The notes under the pieces were generated by a model, which searched no databases, was not told where the DNA came from, and saw nothing but the letters and a program-made list of their open reading frames with translations. Shown piece by piece: positions 7,020 to 14,283 of a DNA stretch of 20,923 nucleotides. Positions within the stretch are counted from its first letter, which is position 1. Every line of letters begins with the position of its first letter. The position numbers were made by a program, and so were the translations under genes. The stretch comes from JBCBWG01 sp964579305 (GTDB taxonomy: Bacteria > Pseudomonadota > Alphaproteobacteria > Rhizobiales > Hyphomicrobiaceae), in NCBI GenBank assembly GCA_964579305.1, contig CAZOGY010000062.1, positions 1-20,923 of the forward strand, read 5' to 3'.

Positions 7020-8249
7020 TCACGCAACGCTTGGCGAAAGCCGCAGCCGCGCAACCGTATCGCGTCCCACAGCGCGAACGTCGACAATCCGCAAGCCGAC
7101 CCCCGGCACATAGACACGGGCCACGTCTTCAAGCCGGTCCCCCGGCACGCGCCCAGCCCCATCACCGGCATGGAACACAACGACTTCATCCACGAGACGG
7201 GCTTTCGCAAAGGCTGCCCACACGGTCGGCCCGCCTTCGACGAGCAAGCGCGTGACACCCCGCGCGACCAAGTCTTCCATAACCGCTGGCAGCCAAATCT
7301 TGCCACCAACCTCGACGCTTGCCACCGTTTCAATGACGCCGGCGCAATCGGTGCTGAGCGGACGCTCAGTGGCGACCACAGCCGCGCTACGGTAGTGAAT
7401 GACATCCGGGCCGAGCTGTCCAACCCCGCCGGACGCCGCGCCAAGCCCTCGTGCGCCGACGGTCTGCGCAAGCCGGCGATCATCCGCAATGGCATCACCC
7501 CCCAGAACAACTCGCAAAGGAGAGCGCCACGACAGCCCGGGCAGCCGGCACCGCAGATCGGGATCGTCATCGCGCACCGTGCCGCGCCCCACAAGGATCG
7601 CATCGGCCTCGGCGCGCAGGACATGACCAAGCGCGCGCGCCGTTGTCCCCGTGACCCAGGTCGGCCCCGCCGCGCCTGCCGTACCGCCGCGAGCCACACG
7701 GCCGTCGGGGCCGACAGCCACTTTGATTTGAACAAACGGCCGCCGCTCGGTCACCCGGAGAATGTGCCCACGGGTGATCCAATGCGCCACATCCGCCTGA
7801 TCTGGATCAGCGCGCTCAACCGCGATTCCGGCCGCGCGCAATGTGTCGGCGCCGCGTCCAGCAACACGCGGATCTGGATCGCCGATGGCATAAATAACGC
7901 GCTTCAGGCCCGCTGCGATAATTGCATCCGTACACGGCGGAGACCGCCCGTGATGGACACATGGCTCAAGCGTCACGGCCATCGTTGCACCGCGCGCCCG
8001 GCCACCGGCAACCGCAAGCGCGACAGGTTCACCGTGCGGCCGCCCGCTCGGTTGCGTCCAACCCGCGCCCACCACGACCTGTGCCACCGGATCAAAAACA
8101 ACGGCGCCGACCGCGGGATTGGGCGCCACGCTCCCCAGGCCAAACCGCGCGTATTTCAAGGCCCGCGCCATCAACCATCGATCAAGACCAAATGCGGCGT
8201 CCTGCAAAGCTCCGCCCGACGTATCTGAATTTGGCGCCCCACCGGCCAT
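7020..8249 (-). CDS. ribD: Bifunctional riboflavin biosynthesis deaminase/reductase
   Basis: RibD performs the deamination and then the side-chain reduction that follow GTP cyclohydrolase II. The 409-aa product has an N-terminal zinc deaminase domain: APNPAVGAVV, HGE (72-74, where HAE is usual), PCVHHGRSPPC with cysteines at 97 and 106. A C-terminal NADPH-dependent reductase domain starts near residue 170, with RPFVQIKVA, EADAILVGRGTVRDDDPDL and LLVEGGPTVWAAF. The reading frame is open much further upstream into nrdR, but those codons give no RibD-like sequence. The ATG at 8249, 13 bp beyond the nrdR stop, fits best, although no strong ribosome site is seen; the ATG at 8171 is too close to the conserved domain. 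The His-Gly-Glu change is conservative in position but worth noting. Confidence 0.94.
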   Translation of the reverse strand: MAGGAPNSDTSGGALQDAAFGLDRWLMARALKYARFGLGSVAPNPAVGAVVFDPVAQVVVGAGWTQPSGRPHGEPVALAVAGGRARGATMAVTLEPCVHHGRSPPCTDAIIAAGLKRVIYAIGDPDPRVAGRGADTLRAAGIAVERADPDQADVAHWITRGHILRVTERRPFVQIKVAVGPDGRVARGGTAGAAGPTWVTGTTARALGHVLRAEADAILVGRGTVRDDDPDLRCRLPGLSWRSPLRVVLGGDAIADDRRLAQTVGARGLGAASGGVGQLGPDVIHYRSAAVVATERPLSTDCAGVIETVASVEVGGKIWLPAVMEDLVARGVTRLLVEGGPTVWAAFAKARLVDEVVVFHAGDGAGRVPGDRLEDVARVYVPGVGLRIVDVRAVGRDTVARLRLSPSVA

Positions 8250-8262
8250 CAAGCCCGCGGCC

Positions 8263-8784
8263 TTAAGCGCTCTTGAGCTGCGCACCGGCAAGCGCAGGCG
8301 CAGCGTCGTCCACGTCGCGCTCATCGGGCACGGCGTCACGCGCGATCTCGCCAAGGACATCGGCAAAATCGGCGACCTCCCGGAAATCGCGATAGACCGA
8401 CGCGAAACGGACATACGCGACCGGGTCCAACTCCCGCAACGCATCCATCACAAGCGCCCCGATCCGCGCCGAGGGGATCTCACTCTCGCCTGAGCTTTCA
8501 AGCCGGCGCACAATTCCCGAGACCAGACGCTCGATACGTTCCGGCTCAACCGGGCGCTTACGCAGCGCCACCTGGACCGACACGAGCAGCTTGTCGCGAT
8601 CAAACGTGACCTTGCGGCCCGACCGCTTGACGACCGTGAGTTCGCGCAACTGAACCCGTTCAAACGTCGTGAAACGGCCCCCACAGTCCGGGCACACACG
8701 GCGCCGTCGGATTGCGGCGTTCTCCTCCGCCGGCCGGCTATCTTTCACTTGCGTGTCGTTGCCATCGCAAAACGGGCACCGCAT
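8263..8784 (-). CDS. nrdR: Transcriptional repressor NrdR
   Basis: NrdR senses ATP/dATP and represses ribonucleotide reductase genes by binding NrdR boxes. The 173-aa product has an N-terminal zinc ribbon MRCPFC...CPDCGGRFTTFE with cysteines at 3, 6, 31 and 34. The ATP-cone follows, including VVKRSGRKVTFDRDKL and the C-terminal VAYVRFASVYRDF signature. About 20 extra residues form the tail, typical of alphaproteobacteria. The start at 8784 has GGAGG 8 nt upstream. It lies 91 bp after glyA and 13 bp before ribD, the conserved alphaproteobacterial order, and probably begins the nrdR-rib-nusB-thiL transcript or is read through from glyA. Confidence 0.96.
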   Translation of the reverse strand: MRCPFCDGNDTQVKDSRPAEENAAIRRRRVCPDCGGRFTTFERVQLRELTVVKRSGRKVTFDRDKLLVSVQVALRKRPVEPERIERLVSGIVRRLESSGESEIPSARIGALVMDALRELDPVAYVRFASVYRDFREVADFADVLGEIARDAVPDERDVDDAAPALAGAQLKSA

Positions 8785-8875
8785 CTCATCGTCCTCCGGC
8801 GCCCGCCCGCATCATAACGGGATGTTCCTAAGCCGCCGGCACCGCGAGGGTGCCCAGGGCCTGATGCGCCATGTC

Positions 8876-10183
8876 TCAATTATAGATTGGGAAGCGGTCG
8901 GTCAGGGCGACGATTTTTTCTTTGACCGCAACTTCCACAGTGCCGTTGGCCTCGTCACCATTGGCGCGCAAACCATCAAGCACCTCCGCGATCAGCGCAG
9001 CGACCTCAACAAACTCATCCTCGCGGAACCCGCGCGTGGTGGGCGCCGGCGTGCCCAACCGCACGCCCGACGTCACGAACGGTTTTTGCGGATCGAACGG
9101 AACGCCGTTCTTGTTGCATGTGATGTTGGCCCGGCCCAGCGCGGCCTCCGCTGCCTTACCCGTCAGCTCTTTGGATCTCAGATCGACCAGCATCAGGTGA
9201 TTATCGGTGCCGCCGGTGACGATGTCATAGCCATGCCGCTGCATGCCGTCGGCAAGCGCTTTCGCGTTGGCGACAATCTGAGCCGCATAGTTTTGAAACG
9301 AGGGCCGAAGCGCCTCAGCGAACGCAACGGCTTTGGCCGCAATGATGTGCATCAACGGCCCACCTTGCAGTCCGGGAAAGATCGCGGAGTTGAGTTTTTT
9401 GCCGAGGTCTTCGTCGTTGGAGAGAATGATACCGCCACGCGGGCCACGCAGCGTTTTGTGCGTCGTCGACGTCACAACATGCGCATGCGGGAATGGGCTT
9501 GGGTGCGCGCCACCTGCCACGAGGCCCGAGAAGTGGGCCATGTCGACAAGCAGCCACGCCCCAACCTCGTCCGCGATTTCGCGAAAGCGCGCAAAGTCCC
9601 AATGCCGGGCATAGGCTGAACCGCCAGCGATGATCAGCTTGGGTTTGGCTAAACGCGCCTGCGCAGCAACCTCGTCCATGTCGATGACACCGTCTTCGCG
9701 GCGCACGCCATAGCTTGCAACTTCAAACCACTTGCCAGACAGGTTCACTTTCGCGCCGTGGGTCAAATGCCCACCCGCGTTGAGATCCAGGCCCATAAAA
9801 AGGTCACCGGGCTGCAGCAGCGCCAGGAAGACGGCCTGGTTCGCCTGACTGCCCGAGTTCGGCTGCACGTTCGCATAAGAACAGCCGAAAAGCTGCTTGG
9901 CGCGCTCAATCGCAAGTGTCTCGGCCACATCGACGAATTCACAACCGCCGTAGTACCGCTTGCCTGGATAGCCCTCAGCATACTTGTTGGTCATCACCGA
10001 GCCGGCCGCCTCTAAGACAGCGCGCGATACGATGTTTTCCGAAGCAATCAGCTCCACCTCGTGGCGCTGACGGCCAAGCTCGTTCTGGATGGCCGCAAAG
10101 ATTTCCGGATCGGCTTCGGATAGCGGGGTTGAGAAGAAGCCGCGATCGTCCTCGGACTGTGGCAGCAATTCGGCAACGGACAT
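8876..10183 (-). CDS. glyA: Serine hydroxymethyltransferase
   Basis: GlyA interconverts serine and glycine with tetrahydrofolate, supplying one-carbon units in the cytoplasm. The 435-aa product is full length and has ELIASENIVS, TNKYAEGYPGKRYYGG, the PLP-binding LLVDMAHFSGLVAGG, and TSTTHKTLRGPRGG with the Schiff-base lysine at residue 243. The C-terminal SGVRLGTPAPTTRGF also matches the family. The start at 10183 is supported by GAAGGAG 8 nt upstream. It is the first gene of the minus-strand block that continues with nrdR and ribD. Hairpins in the leader are listed separately. Confidence 0.97.
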   Translation of the reverse strand: MSVAELLPQSEDDRGFFSTPLSEADPEIFAAIQNELGRQRHEVELIASENIVSRAVLEAAGSVMTNKYAEGYPGKRYYGGCEFVDVAETLAIERAKQLFGCSYANVQPNSGSQANQAVFLALLQPGDLFMGLDLNAGGHLTHGAKVNLSGKWFEVASYGVRREDGVIDMDEVAAQARLAKPKLIIAGGSAYARHWDFARFREIADEVGAWLLVDMAHFSGLVAGGAHPSPFPHAHVVTSTTHKTLRGPRGGIILSNDEDLGKKLNSAIFPGLQGGPLMHIIAAKAVAFAEALRPSFQNYAAQIVANAKALADGMQRHGYDIVTGGTDNHLMLVDLRSKELTGKAAEAALGRANITCNKNGVPFDPQKPFVTSGVRLGTPAPTTRGFREDEFVEVAALIAEVLDGLRANGDEANGTVEVAVKEKIVALTDRFPIYN

Positions 10184-10205
10184 GGCAGCAACTCCTTCAG
10201 GTCAT

Positions 10206-10225
10206 GGCCCCACTGATGCGGGGCC
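10206..10225 (-). promoter_or_regulatory. Hairpin in the glyA 5' leader
   Basis: GGCCCC (10206-10211) and GGGGCC (10220-10225) form a perfect 6-bp G/C stem with an 8-nt loop, ending about 8-10 nt before the glyA ribosome site on the minus strand. It could influence ribosome access or mRNA stability. Function is not shown by the sequence. Confidence 0.4.
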
Positions 10226-10281
10226 GGCGGCCTCGTGTACGCAGGTCTCCGGTGGTTGAGCGAACCGGCAGCATCCACCCG

Positions 10282-10310
10282 ATCACACGAGCACATGGAA
10301 TACGGACCAA
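10282..10310 (-). promoter_or_regulatory. Possible glyA promoter
   Basis: On the minus strand TTGGTC (10310-10305) and TGTGAT (10287-10282) are spaced by 17 bp, about 100 bp before the glyA start. The -35 box matches the first three bases of TTGACA and the -10 box matches TATAAT at four of six. A weak match, given only as the best candidate. Confidence 0.22.
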
Positions 10311-10447
10311 GAGGGTAGCGCCATTCGCACGGCCACGCCATGCGCCCGAGGGCGCAGGCACGCCGCCAACGTGTGCGACACGCCGCATCAGCACACCGAA
10401 TGAGCCGCCGAGGCACCCGCTCGCCGGTGCGGCGACGGCGCCCTATC

Positions 10448-10471
10448 AAACCCGAGCCGCCAGTCGGGCTC
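10448..10471 (-). terminator. Probable terminator of ldtP
   Basis: Read on the minus strand, CCCGA and TCGGG pair around an 8-nt loop, extended by G-T and A-T pairs, and are followed by TTTGAT. It sits about 20 bp beyond the ldtP stop codon. The T-run is short, so termination may be only partial. Confidence 0.45.
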
Positions 10472-10491
10472 AGACAGGCCCGATCGCGAGA

Positions 10492-11799
10492 TCAGTAGGA
10501 GGCAGCAAGCTTGCCCGCACGGTCCTGCTGGTAGAGATCACGCCGGAACTGGATAACCCCGTCGGCGGTCGCCCACGCGGTAATATAAACCATATGCAGC
10601 GGCACGGCCCGCCGCAGCCGGACGGTTTGTGTTTCGCCCGAGGCCTTGATCGCCTTGATCGCCTGACCGCCCCAGGCGCCATTGTCCCGCAGCAGCCACG
10701 TCAGCAACGTCTCGATGTTTTCCACACGCACGCAGCCGGAGCTTGCCGCGCGGAAGTTGCGCCCGAAAATCCGGTCGCCCGGCGTATCATGCAGGTAAAC
10801 CGAGTACTTGTTGTGAAAGTTGATCTTGGCGAAGCCCAACGGATTGCTGTCGCCCGGCTTCTGCTTGAACGTGAGATTGTAGGGTTGCCGCGAACGCCAG
10901 TTGATCTTGGTTGGATCGAGCTTCCGGCCACCAGCATAAGCATCGATGCCGAACTTCGTCAGCACGTCCACTTTGCCGTTTTGCATTTCCCGTCCCTTCG
11001 GGATCAGGTCTTTGCGAATAACCGTCGGCGGCAGGTGCCAAACCGGATTGAAGTTGATCTCGTGGATACGGGACGACAGTTGCGGTGTCTTGCGCCCGAT
11101 CTTGCCCACAACACCCGCATGCCGCGAGACAACTTTATCGCCTTCAACGGCTTCCACCTGCGCAGCAGGAATGTTGACCACCACATAGCGCGCCTTTTCC
11201 GGCTTAACATGCGCGCGCAGGCGTCTCAGATTGACCTTGAGTTGGCGCAGACGCACCTCTGCGGGGATATTCAGCGCCGCAATGGTGCGCCGGTCAGTCA
11301 CCCCGGTCGGCGACAACCCGTTTGAAGCCTGAAAGCGCTTCAAAGCCCGTTCAACGTGATAGCTGAAGTGTGTGGGATAATACGAGGCCGACCGCAGATC
11401 GCCGCTCGCCAATAGCCGATCATGAAGCGCCTTCACCGACGGCCCACTGACCCCGCCATACATCTTCATGGCAGGCACGCTTGGCCAGCCGCCGTCCGCC
11501 ACGATCTTTTCGTACTTGGCGATGGCCTTGCGCGTTGCATCGATATTGGCGCGCGAAAGCGTCGGATAGCCCCGCGGCGGGTTCGCCTCCCAGCGCTGAA
11601 CGAATTGTCGGTCAAAAAGCTGCGCGCCGGTGTTCGCGCCGTCAGTGCGGAACGGGCTCCACGACGCTTGCGTCCCGTCGAATGCGACCACTGGCGCTGA
11701 CACACCCACAGCGCCTGCCAGGGCGATCAGCCCACCAACAACACTTGCACGAACGTGCCCGACAACGTTCATTCGTTTTACGGCTGCCCCAAACCGCAT
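10492..11799 (-). CDS. ldtP: Periplasmic L,D-transpeptidase (YkuD domain, YcbB-like), LdtP type
   Basis: The enzyme should form or edit 3-3 cross-links, or attach proteins, in peptidoglycan. From the ATG at 11799 (AAGAGG 8 nt upstream) the product has 435 aa. It starts with a signal peptide: MRFGAAVKR, then a hydrophobic stretch ending near APVVAF (about residue 40). A longer frame from 11859 would put 20 residues before this signal. A peptidoglycan-binding-like region lies around 115-180 (VERALKRFQASNGLSPTGVTDRRTIAAL). The YkuD domain follows, with YLHDTPGD (His 337) and SSGCVR (catalytic Cys 356). Its neighbour upstream is an LdtR-like MarR regulator. In 'Candidatus Liberibacter asiaticus', LdtR activates ldtP, so the pair supports this name by context. 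A terminator-like hairpin follows the gene. Confidence 0.9.
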   Translation of the reverse strand: MRFGAAVKRMNVVGHVRASVVGGLIALAGAVGVSAPVVAFDGTQASWSPFRTDGANTGAQLFDRQFVQRWEANPPRGYPTLSRANIDATRKAIAKYEKIVADGGWPSVPAMKMYGGVSGPSVKALHDRLLASGDLRSASYYPTHFSYHVERALKRFQASNGLSPTGVTDRRTIAALNIPAEVRLRQLKVNLRRLRAHVKPEKARYVVVNIPAAQVEAVEGDKVVSRHAGVVGKIGRKTPQLSSRIHEINFNPVWHLPPTVIRKDLIPKGREMQNGKVDVLTKFGIDAYAGGRKLDPTKINWRSRQPYNLTFKQKPGDSNPLGFAKINFHNKYSVYLHDTPGDRIFGRNFRAASSGCVRVENIETLLTWLLRDNGAWGGQAIKAIKASGETQTVRLRRAVPLHMVYITAWATADGVIQFRRDLYQQDRAGKLAASY

Positions 11800-11944
11800 G
11801 GCGAAACCTCTTGCCTCTGGATGTGTCGGCAAGTCCCAAAGACCTGCGCTCGGCAGCACAATCCCGCCTGCGCCCCAGAAGTCAAATCAAGGCCGTTTGA
11901 AGACTGCCGGTCGGCAATGGTGCGGTGCGAAAATGCGTCCAACT

Positions 11945-11971
11945 GGCCGAGAAAATGGGCATTTGCCGGCC
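11945..11971. promoter_or_regulatory. Palindrome upstream of ldtP, candidate LdtR operator
   Basis: GGCCG (11945-11949) faces CGGCC (11967-11971), and inside them AAATG (11953-11957) faces CATTT (11960-11964) across GG. The two pairs share almost the same centre. It lies about 150-170 bp before the ldtP start, a suitable place for an activator site. A related ATG-CG-CAT palindrome occurs before ldtR. That it is an LdtR site is inference. Confidence 0.4.
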
Positions 11972-12029
11972 GATGATGCGCCACCCACAACTTTTGCGCT
12001 TCAAACCGCAACGCAACGTGTCGCGACGC

Positions 12030-12065
12030 AAAAAAGGGCCGGCTTCGAACACCGAAGCCGAGCCC
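12030..12065 (-). terminator. Strong intrinsic terminator of ldtR
   Basis: On the minus strand GGGC-T-CGGCTTCG pairs with CGAAGCCG-GCCC, giving 12 base pairs with a single bulged T and a 5-nt loop. TTTTTT follows at once. It lies 70 bp beyond the ldtR stop and separates ldtR from ldtP, so ldtP must have its own promoter. Confidence 0.9.
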
Positions 12066-12108
12066 ATAATCATTCTTTCCACGGACGGTCACAGCCACGC
12101 AGCACCGC

Positions 12109-12132
12109 GCGCCCGTCGAAGCGCCCGTCGAA
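12109..12132. repeat. 12-bp tandem duplication after ldtR
   Basis: GCGCCCGTCGAA occurs twice in direct succession (12109-12120 and 12121-12132), 2 bp from the ldtR stop codon. It looks like a small local duplication. Confidence 0.7.
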
Positions 12133-12134
12133 GT

Positions 12135-12644
12135 TCACAGACGGTAGCGGATCTGGTCGGTCCAATAACGCTCAAGGCGCATCAGCGCGCGGTTCAGATT
12201 GCGGAAGTCATCATGCGAAATCTGGGCAACCGCTTCGATCGAAGCCAGCTGGCGCGCATAGAGCTGATCGACAACCTCGCAAGCCTCCAGGCCTTTGGCC
12301 GTCAGGCTGACGCGAACCGACCGCTTATCGGTTTCCGACTTTTTGTAATGAAGATAGCCCATATCGACGAGCTTCTTCAGGTTGTATGAGACATTTGAGC
12401 CGAGGTAATAGCCGCGCGTTTTCAATTCGCCTGCGGTCAACTCACCATCGCCGATATTATATAGCAACAGCGCTTGAACGCTATTGAGATCGGTTCCGCC
12501 GAGGCGATCGAATTCGTCTTTGATAACGTCGAGAAGCAACCGGTGAAGGCGTTCGATCAGGCGCAGCGCCTGCTGATACTCGCTTCCGATCGTGGTCTCG
12601 TCTTCATTGATGGCTGTATTGGCGACTTCCAGCGCTGCTCTCAT
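12135..12644 (-). CDS. ldtR: MarR-family transcriptional regulator, LdtR type
   Basis: The 169-aa product is an all-helical MarR-type protein with a winged helix-turn-helix. The DNA-reading part is around residues 65-120: GELTAGELKTRGYYLGSNVSYNLKKLVDMGYLHY, followed by the wing KSETDKRSVRVSLTAKG. GSNVSYNLKKL is the recognition helix. A C-terminal dimerisation helix follows. The start at 12644 has AAGGG 7 nt upstream. LdtR proteins of Hyphomicrobiales and 'Candidatus Liberibacter' are encoded beside the L,D-transpeptidase gene ldtP, activate it and link cell-wall remodelling to osmotic stress. The same neighbour here makes this assignment likely. Its own upstream region is AT-rich and palindromic, which fits autoregulation. 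The gene ends in a strong terminator. Confidence 0.87.
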   Translation of the reverse strand: MRAALEVANTAINEDETTIGSEYQQALRLIERLHRLLLDVIKDEFDRLGGTDLNSVQALLLYNIGDGELTAGELKTRGYYLGSNVSYNLKKLVDMGYLHYKKSETDKRSVRVSLTAKGLEACEVVDQLYARQLASIEAVAQISHDDFRNLNRALMRLERYWTDQIRYRL

Positions 12645-12734
12645 GGCCGTGCCCTTTTACGCATTGAACTGAACCGGAGATGGCCCCGTCGAGCTTTCCG
12701 TGATCACCAACTTAGGGAACTCGCGCTAAATGTT

Positions 12735-12757
12735 ACCTTAATGCGCATACTTAAAGT
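12735..12757 (-). promoter_or_regulatory. Palindromic AT-rich element upstream of ldtR, candidate autoregulatory site
   Basis: ACCTTAA (12735-12741) and TTAAAGT (12751-12757) form an imperfect inverted repeat (6 of 7). Overlapping it, ATGCGCAT (12741-12748) is a perfect palindrome. It lies about 90-110 bp before the ldtR start codon in the most AT-rich stretch of this intergenic region. A role in ldtR control is inference. Confidence 0.35.
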
Positions 12758-12924
12758 TTCAATAAGGGGGGTACCGCGCAAACTCTAGATAACCAACTGT
12801 TTGCCCTTATCCGTGTCGAACACACTAACGGCGATCCCGCCCTGAAACAGCCCGACGCCGAAACCCAGCAAACCTTGCCTGTTGCGCTTACAATCACGCG
12901 ATTGCAAAAGCCTTCATGCCTGTA

Positions 12925-14025
12925 TCAAACGCGCAGTCTTTGCATTTCTTGGCGCGTTTCCAACATCAGGCCGCCGTCGTCCGGTGTCTGAAAATAGGAC
13001 GCAATCAGGTCCGCACCGACATCGTCGAGACGCGACGGCCGCCACTGCGGCGCCTTGTCCTTGTCGATCAGCATCGCGCGCACACCCTCCGCAAAGTCGT
13101 GGCCGTTCAGAAAATGAAACGCGCACGTATAATCGGCCATCAACGTTTCACGCAGGTCAAAGTCGGTCGCTTGCCGCAAATGCCGCAACGTGACGCACAG
13201 CGAGAGCGGTGATCGCGCCATCAGCGTCGATAGTGTTTCCTGCGCAAATGCAGCCATGGGCCCATCGCTTTCAGCCGCAACACGCACGCGATTGACAATT
13301 TCTTGCGCGTCGTCACCGGCAAACCAAGGGGCGATCACGGACGCGCGCGGTAATAGATGCGAAGGGCCAGGATCAACATGCAACGGATCGAGCTTGGCAT
13401 CGACGGGATCCGCATCCGCCATGGCCGCGTGAATTTGATCAAAATGGCTTGCGTCGATGCAGTGCGTCACAAGACCCAGCGCAAACGCGTCCGCCCGGCC
13501 GATTGGTGCGCCGGTGAGCGCGAGATACGTGCCAATTTCATGCGGCAGCCGCGCCAGATGATGTGACACGCCAACATCAGGAAATAGCCCGATCGCGACT
13601 TCCGGCATGGCGAATTGATAATCAGCGCCGGCGACGCGATGCGTACCATAAAGCGTCAGACCGACGCCTGAGCCCATGACCGCGCCATTGATCAGCGATA
13701 CGGTCGGCTTGGAAAAACATTCCAGACGCCAATTCAACCGGTATTCGTCTGCAAAAGAGCGGCGTGCTGCGGTCATATCCGTTTTGGCCAGCCCAACAAG
13801 CTGACGCACATCGCCACCGGCACAAAAGGCTTTGTCGCCGTCGGCACGGATCACCATCCCATAGATCATAGGATCGCGCGAAAAGCCGGGCATCGCGTTT
13901 GCGATCTGCGTGCGCATATCATCGGTGAGCGCGTTCAATGCTTGGGGCCGGGTCAATACAATGCTCGCCGCTGCACCGCGCGCCTCAACGCGGATGTCGC
14001 CAGCCTCAGCCGCCTTGTCGCCCAT
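12925..14025 (-). CDS. 3-hydroxyisobutyryl-CoA hydrolase (crotonase superfamily)
   Basis: The enzyme should hydrolyse 3-hydroxyisobutyryl-CoA in valine breakdown. The 366-aa product begins at the ATG at 14025, with GGAGG 6 nt upstream; the frame extends further upstream but without support. The crotonase core has FCAGGD (67-72), forming part of the oxyanion hole, GAVMGSGVGL (114-123), and MPEVAIGLFPDVG, whose Glu and Asp are the catalytic pair of the HIBYL-CoA hydrolase subfamily. The C-terminal signature DFAEGVRAMLIDKDKAPQWRP and the length, about 100 residues more than simple enoyl-CoA hydratases, also point to this subfamily. It is divergent from the extensin-like gene and lies upstream of ldtR on the same strand with a 280-bp gap, so it is not clearly in that operon. 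Confidence 0.88.
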   Translation of the reverse strand: MGDKAAEAGDIRVEARGAAASIVLTRPQALNALTDDMRTQIANAMPGFSRDPMIYGMVIRADGDKAFCAGGDVRQLVGLAKTDMTAARRSFADEYRLNWRLECFSKPTVSLINGAVMGSGVGLTLYGTHRVAGADYQFAMPEVAIGLFPDVGVSHHLARLPHEIGTYLALTGAPIGRADAFALGLVTHCIDASHFDQIHAAMADADPVDAKLDPLHVDPGPSHLLPRASVIAPWFAGDDAQEIVNRVRVAAESDGPMAAFAQETLSTLMARSPLSLCVTLRHLRQATDFDLRETLMADYTCAFHFLNGHDFAEGVRAMLIDKDKAPQWRPSRLDDVGADLIASYFQTPDDGGLMLETRQEMQRLRV

Positions 14026-14145
14026 ATCCGCCCTCCGATCATTCGAACCCTGCCTTGACCGGCAGCCGCGTGACGGCACACACCGCGCCGTCGCGCGCTC
14101 GCATACCGCGTCCGCGCTGCGATGTTGACGGACATTGCCCCATTG

Positions 14146-14175
14146 TTGCGCGAATCACACTCAACTGTCGTATAT
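14146..14175 (+). promoter_or_regulatory. Possible promoter of the extensin-like gene
   Basis: TTGCGC (14146-14151) and GTATAT (14170-14175) are spaced by 18 bp on the plus strand, about 110 bp before the gene. The -10 box is close to alphaproteobacterial examples, while the -35 matches only at its first three bases. The divergent 3-hydroxyisobutyryl-CoA hydrolase promoter must lie in the same 258-bp gap, but I cannot place it. Confidence 0.25.
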
Positions 14176-14226
14176 CCAAGCCGTGATGCGTTCCCAGGTT
14201 CTGCTGCGTTTGTCCCGCATCGCGCC

Positions 14227-14245
14227 GAGGTCGGCCCCCGACCTC
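14227..14245 (+). promoter_or_regulatory. Perfect hairpin in the leader of the extensin-like gene
   Basis: GAGGTCGG (14227-14234) and CCGACCTC (14238-14245) pair perfectly over 8 bp with a 3-nt loop, 38 nt before the start codon. No T-run follows, so it is probably not a terminator. It may be a protein-binding site or may affect the mRNA. Confidence 0.5.
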
Positions 14246-14283
14246 AAGCGGCGCGTCCTGAGCAACAGCAGTAAGGTGTCGCA

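Larger units (their letters stand above)
10184..10491. other. 308-bp intergenic region between ldtP and glyA
   Basis: No gene is visible. The part near 10448-10471 holds a probable ldtP terminator; the part near 10206-10356 holds the glyA leader and possible promoter. Palindromes here are GGCCCC/GGGGCC (10206-10225), TGCGCCC/GGGCGCA (10341-10356) and CGTGT/ACACG (10370-10382). I did not recognise a known riboswitch. Confidence 0.5.
11800..12134. other. 335-bp intergenic region between ldtR and ldtP
   Basis: No gene is visible. From the ldtR side it holds a 12-bp tandem duplication (12109-12132), the ldtR terminator (12030-12065) and a palindrome (11945-11971) that may be an operator. A possible ldtP -35 box TTGACT (11885-11880, minus) has a 17-bp spacer but a poor -10 (ATTGTG). 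Confidence 0.5.

Noticed and set aside
6924..8228. 434-aa plus-strand open frame opposite ribD
   Set aside because: Low-quality Arg/Pro/His-rich translation that lies over the well-supported ribD gene; no ribosome site or family match.
6981..8262. FMN riboswitch controlling the riboflavin genes
   Set aside because: ribD, ribE and ribBA follow their upstream genes with gaps of at most 39 bp, leaving no room for the ~130-nt structured leader; the nrdR upstream gap is only 91 bp.
8249..8444. Longer ribD start inside nrdR (frame open to 8444)
   Set aside because: The added 65 residues are the out-of-frame reading of nrdR and do not resemble RibD; the ATG at 8249 fits the family start.
9916..11325. 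469-aa plus-strand open frame across the glyA-ldtP region
   Set aside because: Covers the ends of two conserved minus-strand genes and their gap; translation resembles no protein family.
12779..12924. Small RNA gene between ldtR and the 3-hydroxyisobutyryl-CoA hydrolase gene
   Set aside because: Only a weak 5-bp hairpin (12891-12904) without a T-run was seen; nothing supports a discrete RNA.
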